NCBI GenBank assembly: GCA_963720785.1
Contig: CAVRGQ010000004.1
Span: 1-64,000 of the forward strand
DNA from: CAVRGQ01 sp963720785
Lineage (GTDB): Bacteria > Actinomycetota > Acidimicrobiia > IMCC26256 > DASPTH01
Reading direction: 5' to 3'
DNA: 64,000 bases
In this document: positions 16,494 through 23,984 of the stretch, in pieces
Position numbering within the stretch: position 1 is the stretch's first letter
Layout of the letters: the number at the start of each line of letters is the position of its first letter
The notes under the pieces: generated by a model
Seen by the model: the letters and a program-made list of their open reading frames with translations, nothing else
Told to the model about the DNA's origin: nothing
Databases searched by the model: none
Position numbers and translations under genes: made by a program

Positions 16494-17267
16494 ATGCGTC
16501 GGTTCACCAGTACATGCACGTTCGTGATCGTCGTCGCCACGGTTGCGATGGCGCTGAGCGCCACCGGTGCGGGCGCCGCCGGCGACACCAACGCGCGCAA
16601 GGCGTGCCTCTCGGCCGAGGCCATCGACTCGGGCCTCGGCACGTCGACGTCGATCGACGCGGTCGACCGCCAACAGCTCGCGACGGTCGCGGCGCGACTC
16701 GCCCGGTCGACGACCTCGGGAACCAAGGCGCTCGCAACGAAGACGAAGCGGGCAACGAAGGCCAAGCGCGCGACCTTCGTGAGCGCGATCGACGCGGTCA
16801 CGACCTGGTGCATCGCCCACAACGTGCTCGTCACGGCCACGACGTCTACGACACCGCGCACGACCGTGCCGCCCACCACCACGACCGCGCGACCGACGCT
16901 CACACCGGAACAGGCCGAGTTCCTCTTCAAGTCGGGCGCAGGCACGCCGTCGTACGACGAGCTGGTCAAGAATCCCGCCGGCACGGGACAGGCCGTGTAC
17001 TTCCACGCGAAGGTGTTCCAGTACGACACGAACACCGGCCTCACCTCGATGCTCATCTACGTGACGCCCGGCAGCTACGACTTCTGGAACGACGCCGTGC
17101 TCGTGAATCTCCCGAGCGCGGAGGCCGGCAGCGGCATCGACAACAACGACATCGTCGACGTCTGGGGCGTGCCCGCCGGCGCGTACTCGTACACGACCCG
17201 TGCGGGTGGCACGAACACCGTGCCGAAGATCGACGCCAAGTACGTGACGTTGGTGAGCAAGGGATGA
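16494..17267 (+). CDS. secreted protein of unknown function
   Basis: 257 residues with a Sec signal peptide (MRRFTSTCTFVIVVATVAMALSATGAGA, written in parts: charged start, hydrophobic core, AGA cleavage site about residue 28). A Lys/Thr-rich region follows, then a Thr/Pro linker (about 115-137), then a C-terminal domain (AVYFHAKVFQY, YDFWNDAVLVNLP, DIVDVWGVPAG) that looks like an OB-type small beta barrel. A strong ribosome-binding site, AGGAGGGAC, precedes the ATG. No enzyme motif seen. Confidence 0.65.
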   Translation: MRRFTSTCTFVIVVATVAMALSATGAGAAGDTNARKACLSAEAIDSGLGTSTSIDAVDRQQLATVAARLARSTTSGTKALATKTKRATKAKRATFVSAIDAVTTWCIAHNVLVTATTSTTPRTTVPPTTTTARPTLTPEQAEFLFKSGAGTPSYDELVKNPAGTGQAVYFHAKVFQYDTNTGLTSMLIYVTPGSYDFWNDAVLVNLPSAEAGSGIDNNDIVDVWGVPAGAYSYTTRAGGTNTVPKIDAKYVTLVSKG

Positions 17268-17317
17268 CCGAGTGTGGGGCGCGCTGGGCGGTCCGAAGGC
17301 CGAGTGACACGGCGACG

Positions 17318-17365
17318 CCCCCGAGCGGGTCAAGGGATCGACCCGTCGTGCCGACCACTCGGGGG
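17318..17365 (+). promoter_or_regulatory. two-step RNA hairpin ending at a start codon
   Basis: CCCCCGAG (17318-17325) pairs with CTCGGGGG (17358-17365), and just inside CGGGTC (17326-17331) pairs with GACCCG (17340-17345) around an 8-base loop. The last base of the outer stem is the first base of the GTG at 17365. It could end transcription of the secreted-protein gene (no U-tract) or control initiation of the next gene. Confidence 0.5.
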
Positions 17366-18639
17366 TGCCCGAGATCGTCGAAGAGGTCGACGCGGAGTTC
17401 GACAACTGGTTGGCATCCCACCCGGATGACCAGGCCACGCCGGGTCCGGCGAGCGCGGGCGCGGGCCGGCGCCGACCGAGGCTCGGGGGGCGGAGCCGCA
17501 ACAGCGACGCGAGTCCCGAACCCGAGGCGCCGCCGGCCGCCCCCTCTCCCCTCGCCGAGTACGAGCACCAGCTGAAGACCGCGCACGTCATACGACGCAG
17601 CGACTCCGGTCGCTGGCTCGACCTGCATCTGCTCACCATCCTCGCCGCCGCCGGCGCGCTCCCCGCGCTGCGGGTGCCCGCCGCGTGGCTGCTCGTGTGC
17701 GCGATGGTCGGCGCCGTACTCGTTGGTGTCAGCAGCGCGCACCGACAGTCGGCGACCAAGGGCACCGCCGACGTCGTCGTGCTGCCGGCCCGCGTCGCCG
17801 GGCGTCTGGCCCTCGGATGCATCAACCCGATCAACTGGTTGAAAGTGCTGCTCGGCGCCATCGCGTCGCTCGTCGCGGGCGCGCTGGCCGGCGGCCTCGT
17901 CGCGGCGGCCCGTTGGTTGGCCCTCGACGGGCCCGAGGGCATCCTCGCCGCGGCGCGCATGGGTGCCTGGACGCACGCGGCGCGGTACGGCGCGGTGTTC
18001 GCGTGTTACCTCCTGCTCAGCGGGGTCGGCGACACCCACGAGCGCCGCGCCGTGGCGCTGTACCGCCGCGCTCACCGTCTCCGCGAGGTCGCGCTCGTCG
18101 GCATCACTGCGCTCCTCGTCATCGCGTCGGTCACGGTCACGCTCGCAGGCCCGCGATCGGACCTCGGCTTCGCCCACGCCGACGACGGGCTGGGCTGGGT
18201 GCCACCGGGGCTGCGCACCATCGTCGACCAAGGCCGCGACGACCTCGTACGCGCCGAGCTCGACGGGGTGACCGCATGTCTGAGTGGCGACGCCAAGGGG
18301 CGCTGGACCTCCACCTACACGGCGGGCAACTCCCTCGGTGACCCCGACATCGCGACGCTCACCGCCGACCCTGCTCGCGCCCCGGACCAGGCGGCGATCG
18401 CCGCGGCGGCCCTGGCCGCGCACAACCACCTCGCACCCTGGGTCGAGGCCATCAGGATCACGATCGGCGGCGAGGTCGTGCTCGTCGTCGCCAGGAAGGG
18501 TCTCCCGACCGACGCGCCGGTGACCGACGCGAGCACCCTGCGGGCGCATGCGCTCGGCGCACCCGAGTGGCTGACCACCGCAGGACCGGCCGTGGATTCC
18601 GGCGCGGTGCTCGCCTGCTCCGCCCGCACGCCGTTCTAG
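17365..18639 (+). CDS. multi-pass membrane protein of unknown function
   Basis: 424 residues if the GTG at 17365 is used (EIVEEVDAEFDNWLASHPDD). The first 75 residues are charged and Pro-rich, then hydrophobic segments lie at about 90-125, 155-190, 210-222 and 238-255. The last 160 residues are extracellular or cytosolic, with TACLSGDAKGRWTSTYTAG and a valine-rich end. No catalytic motif. It could be a sensor or cell-envelope protein. The start is uncertain because of the hairpin just upstream. Confidence 0.6.
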   Translation: MPEIVEEVDAEFDNWLASHPDDQATPGPASAGAGRRRPRLGGRSRNSDASPEPEAPPAAPSPLAEYEHQLKTAHVIRRSDSGRWLDLHLLTILAAAGALPALRVPAAWLLVCAMVGAVLVGVSSAHRQSATKGTADVVVLPARVAGRLALGCINPINWLKVLLGAIASLVAGALAGGLVAAARWLALDGPEGILAAARMGAWTHAARYGAVFACYLLLSGVGDTHERRAVALYRRAHRLREVALVGITALLVIASVTVTLAGPRSDLGFAHADDGLGWVPPGLRTIVDQGRDDLVRAELDGVTACLSGDAKGRWTSTYTAGNSLGDPDIATLTADPARAPDQAAIAAAALAAHNHLAPWVEAIRITIGGEVVLVVARKGLPTDAPVTDASTLRAHALGAPEWLTTAGPAVDSGAVLACSARTPF

Positions 18640-18696
18640 GTAACCGACCGACTTTCGGCACTTCCCCAGCGCCGCGGGCAGGCGCATCATCGAGGC

Positions 18697-19665
18697 ATGA
18701 CACGGGATCCGGATCGTGACCGATCACCCCAGGGTGGTTCGACACGCTGGTCGTTCCCGCTCGGCCGGGTGCTCGGGATCGAGATCCGGGTCCACGTGTC
18801 GTTCTTCCTGCTCGTCGGGCTCTTCGCCCTCGCGTCGACCGGCCCTGAGGGCCAGGGCCTGGTGTCCGGGTTGTCGTGGCTGGTCATCCTCTTCGCCTGC
18901 GTCGTCGTGCACGAGCTGGCGCACTGCGTCGTCGGCCAGGCGCGCGGCGCGGTCGTGCGCGACATCGTGCTCCTCCCCATCGGCGGCATGTCGCGACTCG
19001 AGCGTCTCCCGCCGCGGCCCGAGGACGAGTTCGCCATGGCGGCCGCGGGGCCGATCGCCAGCGTGGTGCTCGGCGTGGGCGCCGGGGTCATCGCCGGCGC
19101 AGTGGGTGTGGCCCTCATCCCCATCGACCTCGCCACCGGCTCGCTCCTCGCGCGGCTCTTTTGGGTGAACCTGCTCCTCGCCGCGTTCAACCTGCTCCCC
19201 GCGTTCCCGCTCGACGGGGGCCGGATGCTCCGAGCGGCGCTCACCCGCCACCACGGCGAAGCGGTGGCCACGCGCCGGGCCGCAAGCGTCGGTCGCGCGG
19301 TCGCCGTGATGATGATCGCGGCCGGCTTCTTCGTCGACGTGTGGCTCGTGCTCATCGGCACCTTCGTGTGGTTCGCCGCGACGGCGGAGGAGCGCGCGAC
19401 GCTGCAGCACCTCCGGCTCCGCGGCGTGTACGTGCGCGACCTGATGCACGCTCCGGTCGACGGCGCGCCGGTGGTTGCCCCGGCCACAACCCCCGTGCTC
19501 GATGCCGACGACGAGGTGGAAGACGACCTGCCCGCACTGGTCGGCGCCCCCCACGGTGTCCTCGCCGTGGCCGATCACGCAGTGGTCGTCGGTGAGCTCC
19601 GCGTCGTCGACGTGGCGGACTGGCTCCGCATCTGCGCCGAGGCCGAGGCCCGACGCGCGGCGTGA
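18697..19665 (+). CDS. site-2 protease family zinc metalloprotease
   Basis: 322 residues. Intramembrane protease of the S2P/M50 class: the zinc site VVVHELAHCVVGQ at about residues 68-80 and NLLPAFPLDGGRMLRA at about 165-180 carry the three metal ligands. Six hydrophobic segments fit the family. The final 90 residues (VRDLMHAPVDGAPVV, GELRVVDVADWLRI) occupy the place of a CBS pair but are degenerate. Such enzymes release membrane-held regulators; the substrate here is unknown. Confidence 0.85.
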   Translation: MTRDPDRDRSPQGGSTRWSFPLGRVLGIEIRVHVSFFLLVGLFALASTGPEGQGLVSGLSWLVILFACVVVHELAHCVVGQARGAVVRDIVLLPIGGMSRLERLPPRPEDEFAMAAAGPIASVVLGVGAGVIAGAVGVALIPIDLATGSLLARLFWVNLLLAAFNLLPAFPLDGGRMLRAALTRHHGEAVATRRAASVGRAVAVMMIAAGFFVDVWLVLIGTFVWFAATAEERATLQHLRLRGVYVRDLMHAPVDGAPVVAPATTPVLDADDEVEDDLPALVGAPHGVLAVADHAVVVGELRVVDVADWLRICAEAEARRAA

Positions 19666-19713
19666 CGCGGCCCGCCCGATGCCGCGCCCGACGACGCGGC
19701 GTCGCCGGACGAC

Positions 19714-20004
19714 TCAGGGAGTCTCGTCGTCCAACACGTCGAGGTTGTAGAAGCGGCGCTCGCCCGTCATGAACGGCGCCAACTTCTCCAGCAGCGCGTG
19801 CGTCGACGCCGCCTCGGAGTGCCGCATCGCCGCCTCGTAGGAGTCGAAGCGCAGCATCGTGGCGTAGGTGCCGGGCCGGTCACGGTCCTGCAGGATCGCC
19901 ACCGACTTCGGCTTCGGCGCGTCGCCGTAGTCGCGGTTGCGGGCGACCTCGCGCATCGCGTCGATGTCGGTGCACTCGTACTCGACGATCTGGACGTAGT
20001 CCAT
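19714..20004 (-). CDS. small dimeric alpha/beta-barrel-like protein
   Basis: 96 residues from ATG 20004. MDYVQIVEYECTDIDAMREV, a middle RPGTYATMLRFDSYEAAMRH and HALLEKLAPF fit the antibiotic-biosynthesis-monooxygenase or stress-barrel fold, a beta-alpha-beta unit that dimerises. The Ser/His residues in MRHSEAASTH are typical. It may bind a small hydrophobic ligand or be an accessory monooxygenase. It is a lone gene, convergent to the S2P gene. Confidence 0.55.
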   Translation of the reverse strand: MDYVQIVEYECTDIDAMREVARNRDYGDAPKPKSVAILQDRDRPGTYATMLRFDSYEAAMRHSEAASTHALLEKLAPFMTGERRFYNLDVLDDETP

Positions 20005-20120
20005 CAGGGCTCCTCCGATTCCAGTGGCCTCCCCGCGCCGGACCGATCCAGCATCGCGGGGCACACCCGGCGGGTCAATGGGCGCGCCCGAACTGCTTCG
20101 TCGTCGACCACACTGGCGGG

Positions 20121-20774
20121 ATGGTGGAGATCGTGCGGGTGAACGTAGGGGTACCGGGAGTGTTGGCCGACGCCGACGGCGAGCGCGTCTACAGCGCCAT
20201 CGCCAAACGCCCGGTGCCCGACGGCTCCGTGCTGTGGCTGTCGCTCGCCAACCTCGCGGGCGACGGGCAGGCCGACCTCTCGGTGCACGGCGGCCCCGAC
20301 AAGGCGGTGTACGCCTACCCGAGCGAGCACCTCCCGTTGTGGGCGGAAGAGCTCGACGACGAACTCGGTGCCGCGCCGTTCGGCGAGAACCTCTCCACCG
20401 CGGGCGCGCTCGAGCCCGACGTGGGCATCGGCGACGTGTGGCGCTGGGGCGACGCACTGCTCCAGGTGTGCCAACCGCGCTGGCCCTGCTTCAAGCTCGC
20501 GCTGCACCGCCAGCGGCGCGACATCCAGCAGCGGATGCGTTCCAACGGCCGCACCGGCTGGTACTTCCGCGTATTGCAACCGGGCGAGGTCGTGGTGGGC
20601 GCGCCGGTCGAGATCGTGCTGCGCGACCCGGCCGGCCTCACCGTGACCGACGCGCACCTGGCAATGGGCGACCGCCACCTCGACGACCGCGCCCGCGCCG
20701 AGGCGCTCGCGCACCACGACGCGCTCGCCGAGGAGTGGAGCGGACCGCTACGCGAACGCCTCGCATCGCGTTGA
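20121..20774 (+). CDS. MOSC-domain protein (YiiM-like)
   Basis: 217 residues. QADLSVHGGPDKAVYAYPSE is the conserved opening of the MOSC beta barrel, GENLSTAG and QPRWPCFKL (conserved Cys about residue 122) form the active site. YiiM relatives bind molybdenum cofactor and reduce N-hydroxylated bases such as 6-hydroxylaminopurine. All hallmark residues are present. A CACACT box six bases before the ATG suggests a leaderless message. Confidence 0.8.
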   Translation: MVEIVRVNVGVPGVLADADGERVYSAIAKRPVPDGSVLWLSLANLAGDGQADLSVHGGPDKAVYAYPSEHLPLWAEELDDELGAAPFGENLSTAGALEPDVGIGDVWRWGDALLQVCQPRWPCFKLALHRQRRDIQQRMRSNGRTGWYFRVLQPGEVVVGAPVEIVLRDPAGLTVTDAHLAMGDRHLDDRARAEALAHHDALAEEWSGPLRERLASR

Positions 20775-20797
20775 GCTGCGCTGAGTCGCGCTGAGCG

Positions 20798-21595
20798 CTA
20801 CGAGAGCGCGTCGCCCAGGCGCGCCACCGCGGCGGTGATCGCCGACTGCGACGCCGCCTCGTCGGGCGTGCCCGTGCTCATCGACAGGTAGGCGCCGATG
20901 CCGCGGCCGTCGCGCACGAACTCCATGTCCATGTACATGGTGAGCGAGAACGCCATGCCGCTCGACGCGTCGGTGCCGATGTCGAACTTGATCCGGTAGT
21001 CGACGGCCTCGTCACCGACCTTCGGCACCTTGCGCTTCGCGATCGACGACTCGAACTTGGAGAACATGTCGGCCGAGTCGCCACCCGACGCCATCGACTT
21101 CTCGATCGACGCCTTCATCGCCTGGTCGAGGCAGGTGGGGAGCTTGGACGCCTTCATCGGCAGGAAGAACTTCTTCGCGTCGTTGGTGGACTTGAAGATC
21201 AGCGTCGAGCTGCTGAGCGACGCACCACCGAGCGTCGCCGACTTGTCGTACGACGCGCCGTCGGCCGACGCGGTCACCGACTTGCTCGTGGGCTGGAACA
21301 CCTTCACGAACGCCTTGCAGGCGGGGATGGCCTTGACCTCCTGTGAGAAGTCGCCGCTCGAATCCGTCGAGCCGGGAGGCGGGCCGGCCTGGCTCTTCAT
21401 GGCCGTGGTCTCCGAGAAGTCGGACGGCACGTCGCCCTGCTGGATCGTGCCCGCCGCTGCGGCGGAGATGTCGCCCGACGTCGCCGCGCCCGAGGCAGCC
21501 ACCGGCAGCACCAACAGGCTCCCGACCACCCCCGCCGCGACGAGCACTCCCGTCGTGAACCGGAACCGCCGACCCCTTGCCCGACCCTGTGCCAT
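20798..21595 (-). CDS. exported protein of unknown function
   Basis: 265 residues from ATG 21595, with GGAGGA just upstream. The start MAQGRARGRRFRFTTG plus a hydrophobic stretch (VLVAAGVVGSLLVLPVAA) is a signal peptide. The mature part has two Cys (PACKAF, PTCLDQ), SSSTLIFKSTNDAKKFFLPM and a beta-rich C-terminus with FVRDGRGIGAYLSMS, a layout seen in actinobacterial secreted substrate-sensing or lipoprotein-like families. No known domain is certain. Confidence 0.65.
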   Translation of the reverse strand: MAQGRARGRRFRFTTGVLVAAGVVGSLLVLPVAASGAATSGDISAAAAGTIQQGDVPSDFSETTAMKSQAGPPPGSTDSSGDFSQEVKAIPACKAFVKVFQPTSKSVTASADGASYDKSATLGGASLSSSTLIFKSTNDAKKFFLPMKASKLPTCLDQAMKASIEKSMASGGDSADMFSKFESSIAKRKVPKVGDEAVDYRIKFDIGTDASSGMAFSLTMYMDMEFVRDGRGIGAYLSMSTGTPDEAASQSAITAAVARLGDALS

Positions 21596-21792
21596 GACAT
21601 TCCTCCCGGACGCGCCACCCGACGGGTCCACCACCCGACGTCCTCCGATCATCGGCCGCGATGGGGCCTTTCTGCAGTGCCGAAGGGCCCCGAGGGGGAG
21701 AAATCGCCGATTGCGGCCCGATTGGGGATGGTCCGCATGGCCCGTGGGCCCGCCAGGCCGTACCCTGCAAGGACACCTCGACGAAGGCAGGC

Positions 21793-22362
21793 ATGGCCAC
21801 CACCACCCCCGGTACCTATCGCAGCGAAGACCTCTCGCCCGTCGAGCTTGCCGACGCCCAAGCCGCCTGGATCCCGCTCGCACGCGAGGCGCTCGTGCGC
21901 GTCGCCGGCGAGTACCAGGCCGTGATCAGCTACGGAGAGCTCGCCGCCGAGCTCCAGGAGAAGTCCGGCATCGCCACCCGCCAGCTCATGCGCCACTGGC
22001 TCGGCGCCGTGCTCGCCTCGGTGTCGCGCGACTGCACCGAGCGCGGCGAGCCGCTGCTCTCTTCGCTGTGCGTGCAGAAGGACGGCTCGATCGGCGCGGG
22101 CTACGCGGCCGACGTCGCCGCCGCCACCGGCGCCGAGGCGCCGGAAGACATCGAGCTCTCCGCCGCGGAGGCGCGTCTGGCCTGCTACCGCCACTTCGGC
22201 GCGACCATGCCCGCCGACGGCGGCTCGCCGTCGTTCACGCCCACCGTCGCGAAGCGGCGGATGACGGCAAAGCGTCGCGCCCGCGAAGACCGCGTGCGGC
22301 CCAAGTGCCCGTCGTGCGGGATCGAGACGCCCGCCAGCGGCATCTGCGACTACTGCGCCTGA
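21793..22362 (+). CDS. protein with C-terminal zinc ribbon
   Basis: 189 residues from ATG 21793. The middle (AGEYQAVISYGELAAELQ, TRQLMRHWLGAVLASVSRDC) resembles a small helical domain reminiscent of MGMT-like or winged-helix units; the C-terminus CPSCGIETPASGICDYC is a zinc ribbon with two CxxC knuckles. Probably nucleic-acid binding. It is convergent to the glycosyltransferase cluster, with its stop eight bases from the end of that gene. Confidence 0.55.
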   Translation: MATTTPGTYRSEDLSPVELADAQAAWIPLAREALVRVAGEYQAVISYGELAAELQEKSGIATRQLMRHWLGAVLASVSRDCTERGEPLLSSLCVQKDGSIGAGYAADVAAATGAEAPEDIELSAAEARLACYRHFGATMPADGGSPSFTPTVAKRRMTAKRRAREDRVRPKCPSCGIETPASGICDYCA

Positions 22363-22369
22363 CGCACCG

Positions 22370-23984
22370 TCAGCGCGCGTAGCGCTCCCGCGGGTAGCGC
22401 TCGCGGTAGTGGTCGACGCCCGAGTCGTGCAGGCTCAGCGGGCGCACTCCCGGCGCGCCCAACACCCACCACTCCGCCTCGTGCCGGTCGGCCTCCGGCG
22501 GGACGTCGAGTCGCGCCAGGTGCGACGCGTTCGCCCACCACATGTTCCCGGAGAAGTGGGGACGCGGCTCCGCGAGCAGGTTCGCACCGACGACGTCGTG
22601 GTCGGCCAGGGCGGCCAGGCAGTCGCCGGCCCGCTCCACCAGCACGTGCGTGAGCAGCCGCCGCCAGTCGTCGACCGTCGGCCGCTCGCCGTCGAACGAC
22701 GCCCCCTTGGTGTGCAGGTACAGCACCGACGACTCCGGGTGGTTGCGCGGCGAACGCGTGCACGAGCTCCAACGTGAGTCGCTCGCCGGGCCCGGCGTTC
22801 GGCGTGCGCTGGATCAGGCGCACCTTGCCCGCGGTCTCGGTGGTCCACCGCAAGCTGATCTCGTCCCCCACGTTCACGATGTAGATGCGGTCGAACGTGT
22901 CGAGCAGCCCCGACTGCGCGATCGACGACAGCACCTCGGAGAGGATCCGCGTGTCGCCGTCGCGCGTGTAGCTGTGCACGAACGCGACCGTGGGCAACGG
23001 CGTGTCGAACGCGTCGGCGAAGTGCGCGTGGTACGTGACGTCGACGTCGGACGGCGGCTCGGTGAACCCCATCTCGTTGCGCAGGATCCGCTCCACCGTG
23101 GGAAAGAACTGGAAGTGCTCGAGCACCTTGCGCTTCTCGCGCCGGATGTACTCGACGCGCCGTGACCACTCGTCGGCGAGGATCGCGGTGCGCATCGTGG
23201 CGAACGCGGCCTCGAAGTCGGTGAGGTCGAGGAGCACGAAAGCGCGCGCGTCGATGATCTCCGCCGCGTTCGGCGCGCCCGTGTAGAAGCAGAGCGTCTC
23301 GGTGAGGATCGGCTCCCACAGCTTCTCGGTGACGAAGTTGTGCTCGAAGTTGTTCTCGACGCCGAGGAAGTAGCGGTACGGGAGGAGCGCGTCGTCCTTG
23401 CGCCCCGGCCGGTGCGGGCCCACCCAGCTCGAGAACTCCAGCGGGTTGTCGTGGGCGTACATCTCGACCCGGACGACGTCGTCGTCGCGCGCCTCGATGT
23501 AGCGCAGGAAGTCGACACGCTGGATGTGCCCGGGGTCGAAGTACTTGCCGCTGACGATCGCGGAGAGCACACCCGTCTTGCGGACGGGCTGCGTGCGCAA
23601 CTCGTCGTAGGTGGCGGCGAGTTGCCAGAACGCGTTGTTCGGGAAGTGGCGGTGCGGGCGCACCTGCAGGAACTTCGCCGGATCGGGCCGGGCCCACTCA
23701 CCCCACGTCTTCACGCCCCAGGTCTGGTGCTCGCCGTGACACCAGGGCTCCATCTGGAACACGATCGTCCGCTCGGACCGGTACTCCTCGCCCGGCCACG
23801 GCGTGTTGACGATGACCCAGAAGTCGACGTCGTCGTCGCTCGTGACCTCGATGCTGTTCCAGCGCCCGCCGCCCTGCGACATGCGCTCCCACTCCGCGCG
23901 CAGCTGCGCCGACGGGCCCCAGTTGCCGATGAGCTTCACGCGCAGCGGACGGGAGGCCGGCACCTGGCCCATCGGGTCGTTCAC
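22370..23984 (-). CDS. GT10-like glycosyltransferase with C-terminal extension (frameshifted)
   Basis: About 538 residues. The N-terminal half has FLGVENNFEHNFVTEKLWEP and ETLCFYTGAPNAAEII, matching the GT10 fucosyltransferase motif in which a Glu-Asn and Thr-Glu-Lys bind the nucleotide sugar. The C-terminal half has TVAFVHSYTRDGDTRILSEV, then after a frame break near 22735 MLYLHTKGASFDGE and SGNMWWANASHLARL, motifs of another transferase-like fold. The start overlaps the stop of the 894-residue transferase gene (GTGA), so both work together, probably on one glycan. Confidence 0.7.
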
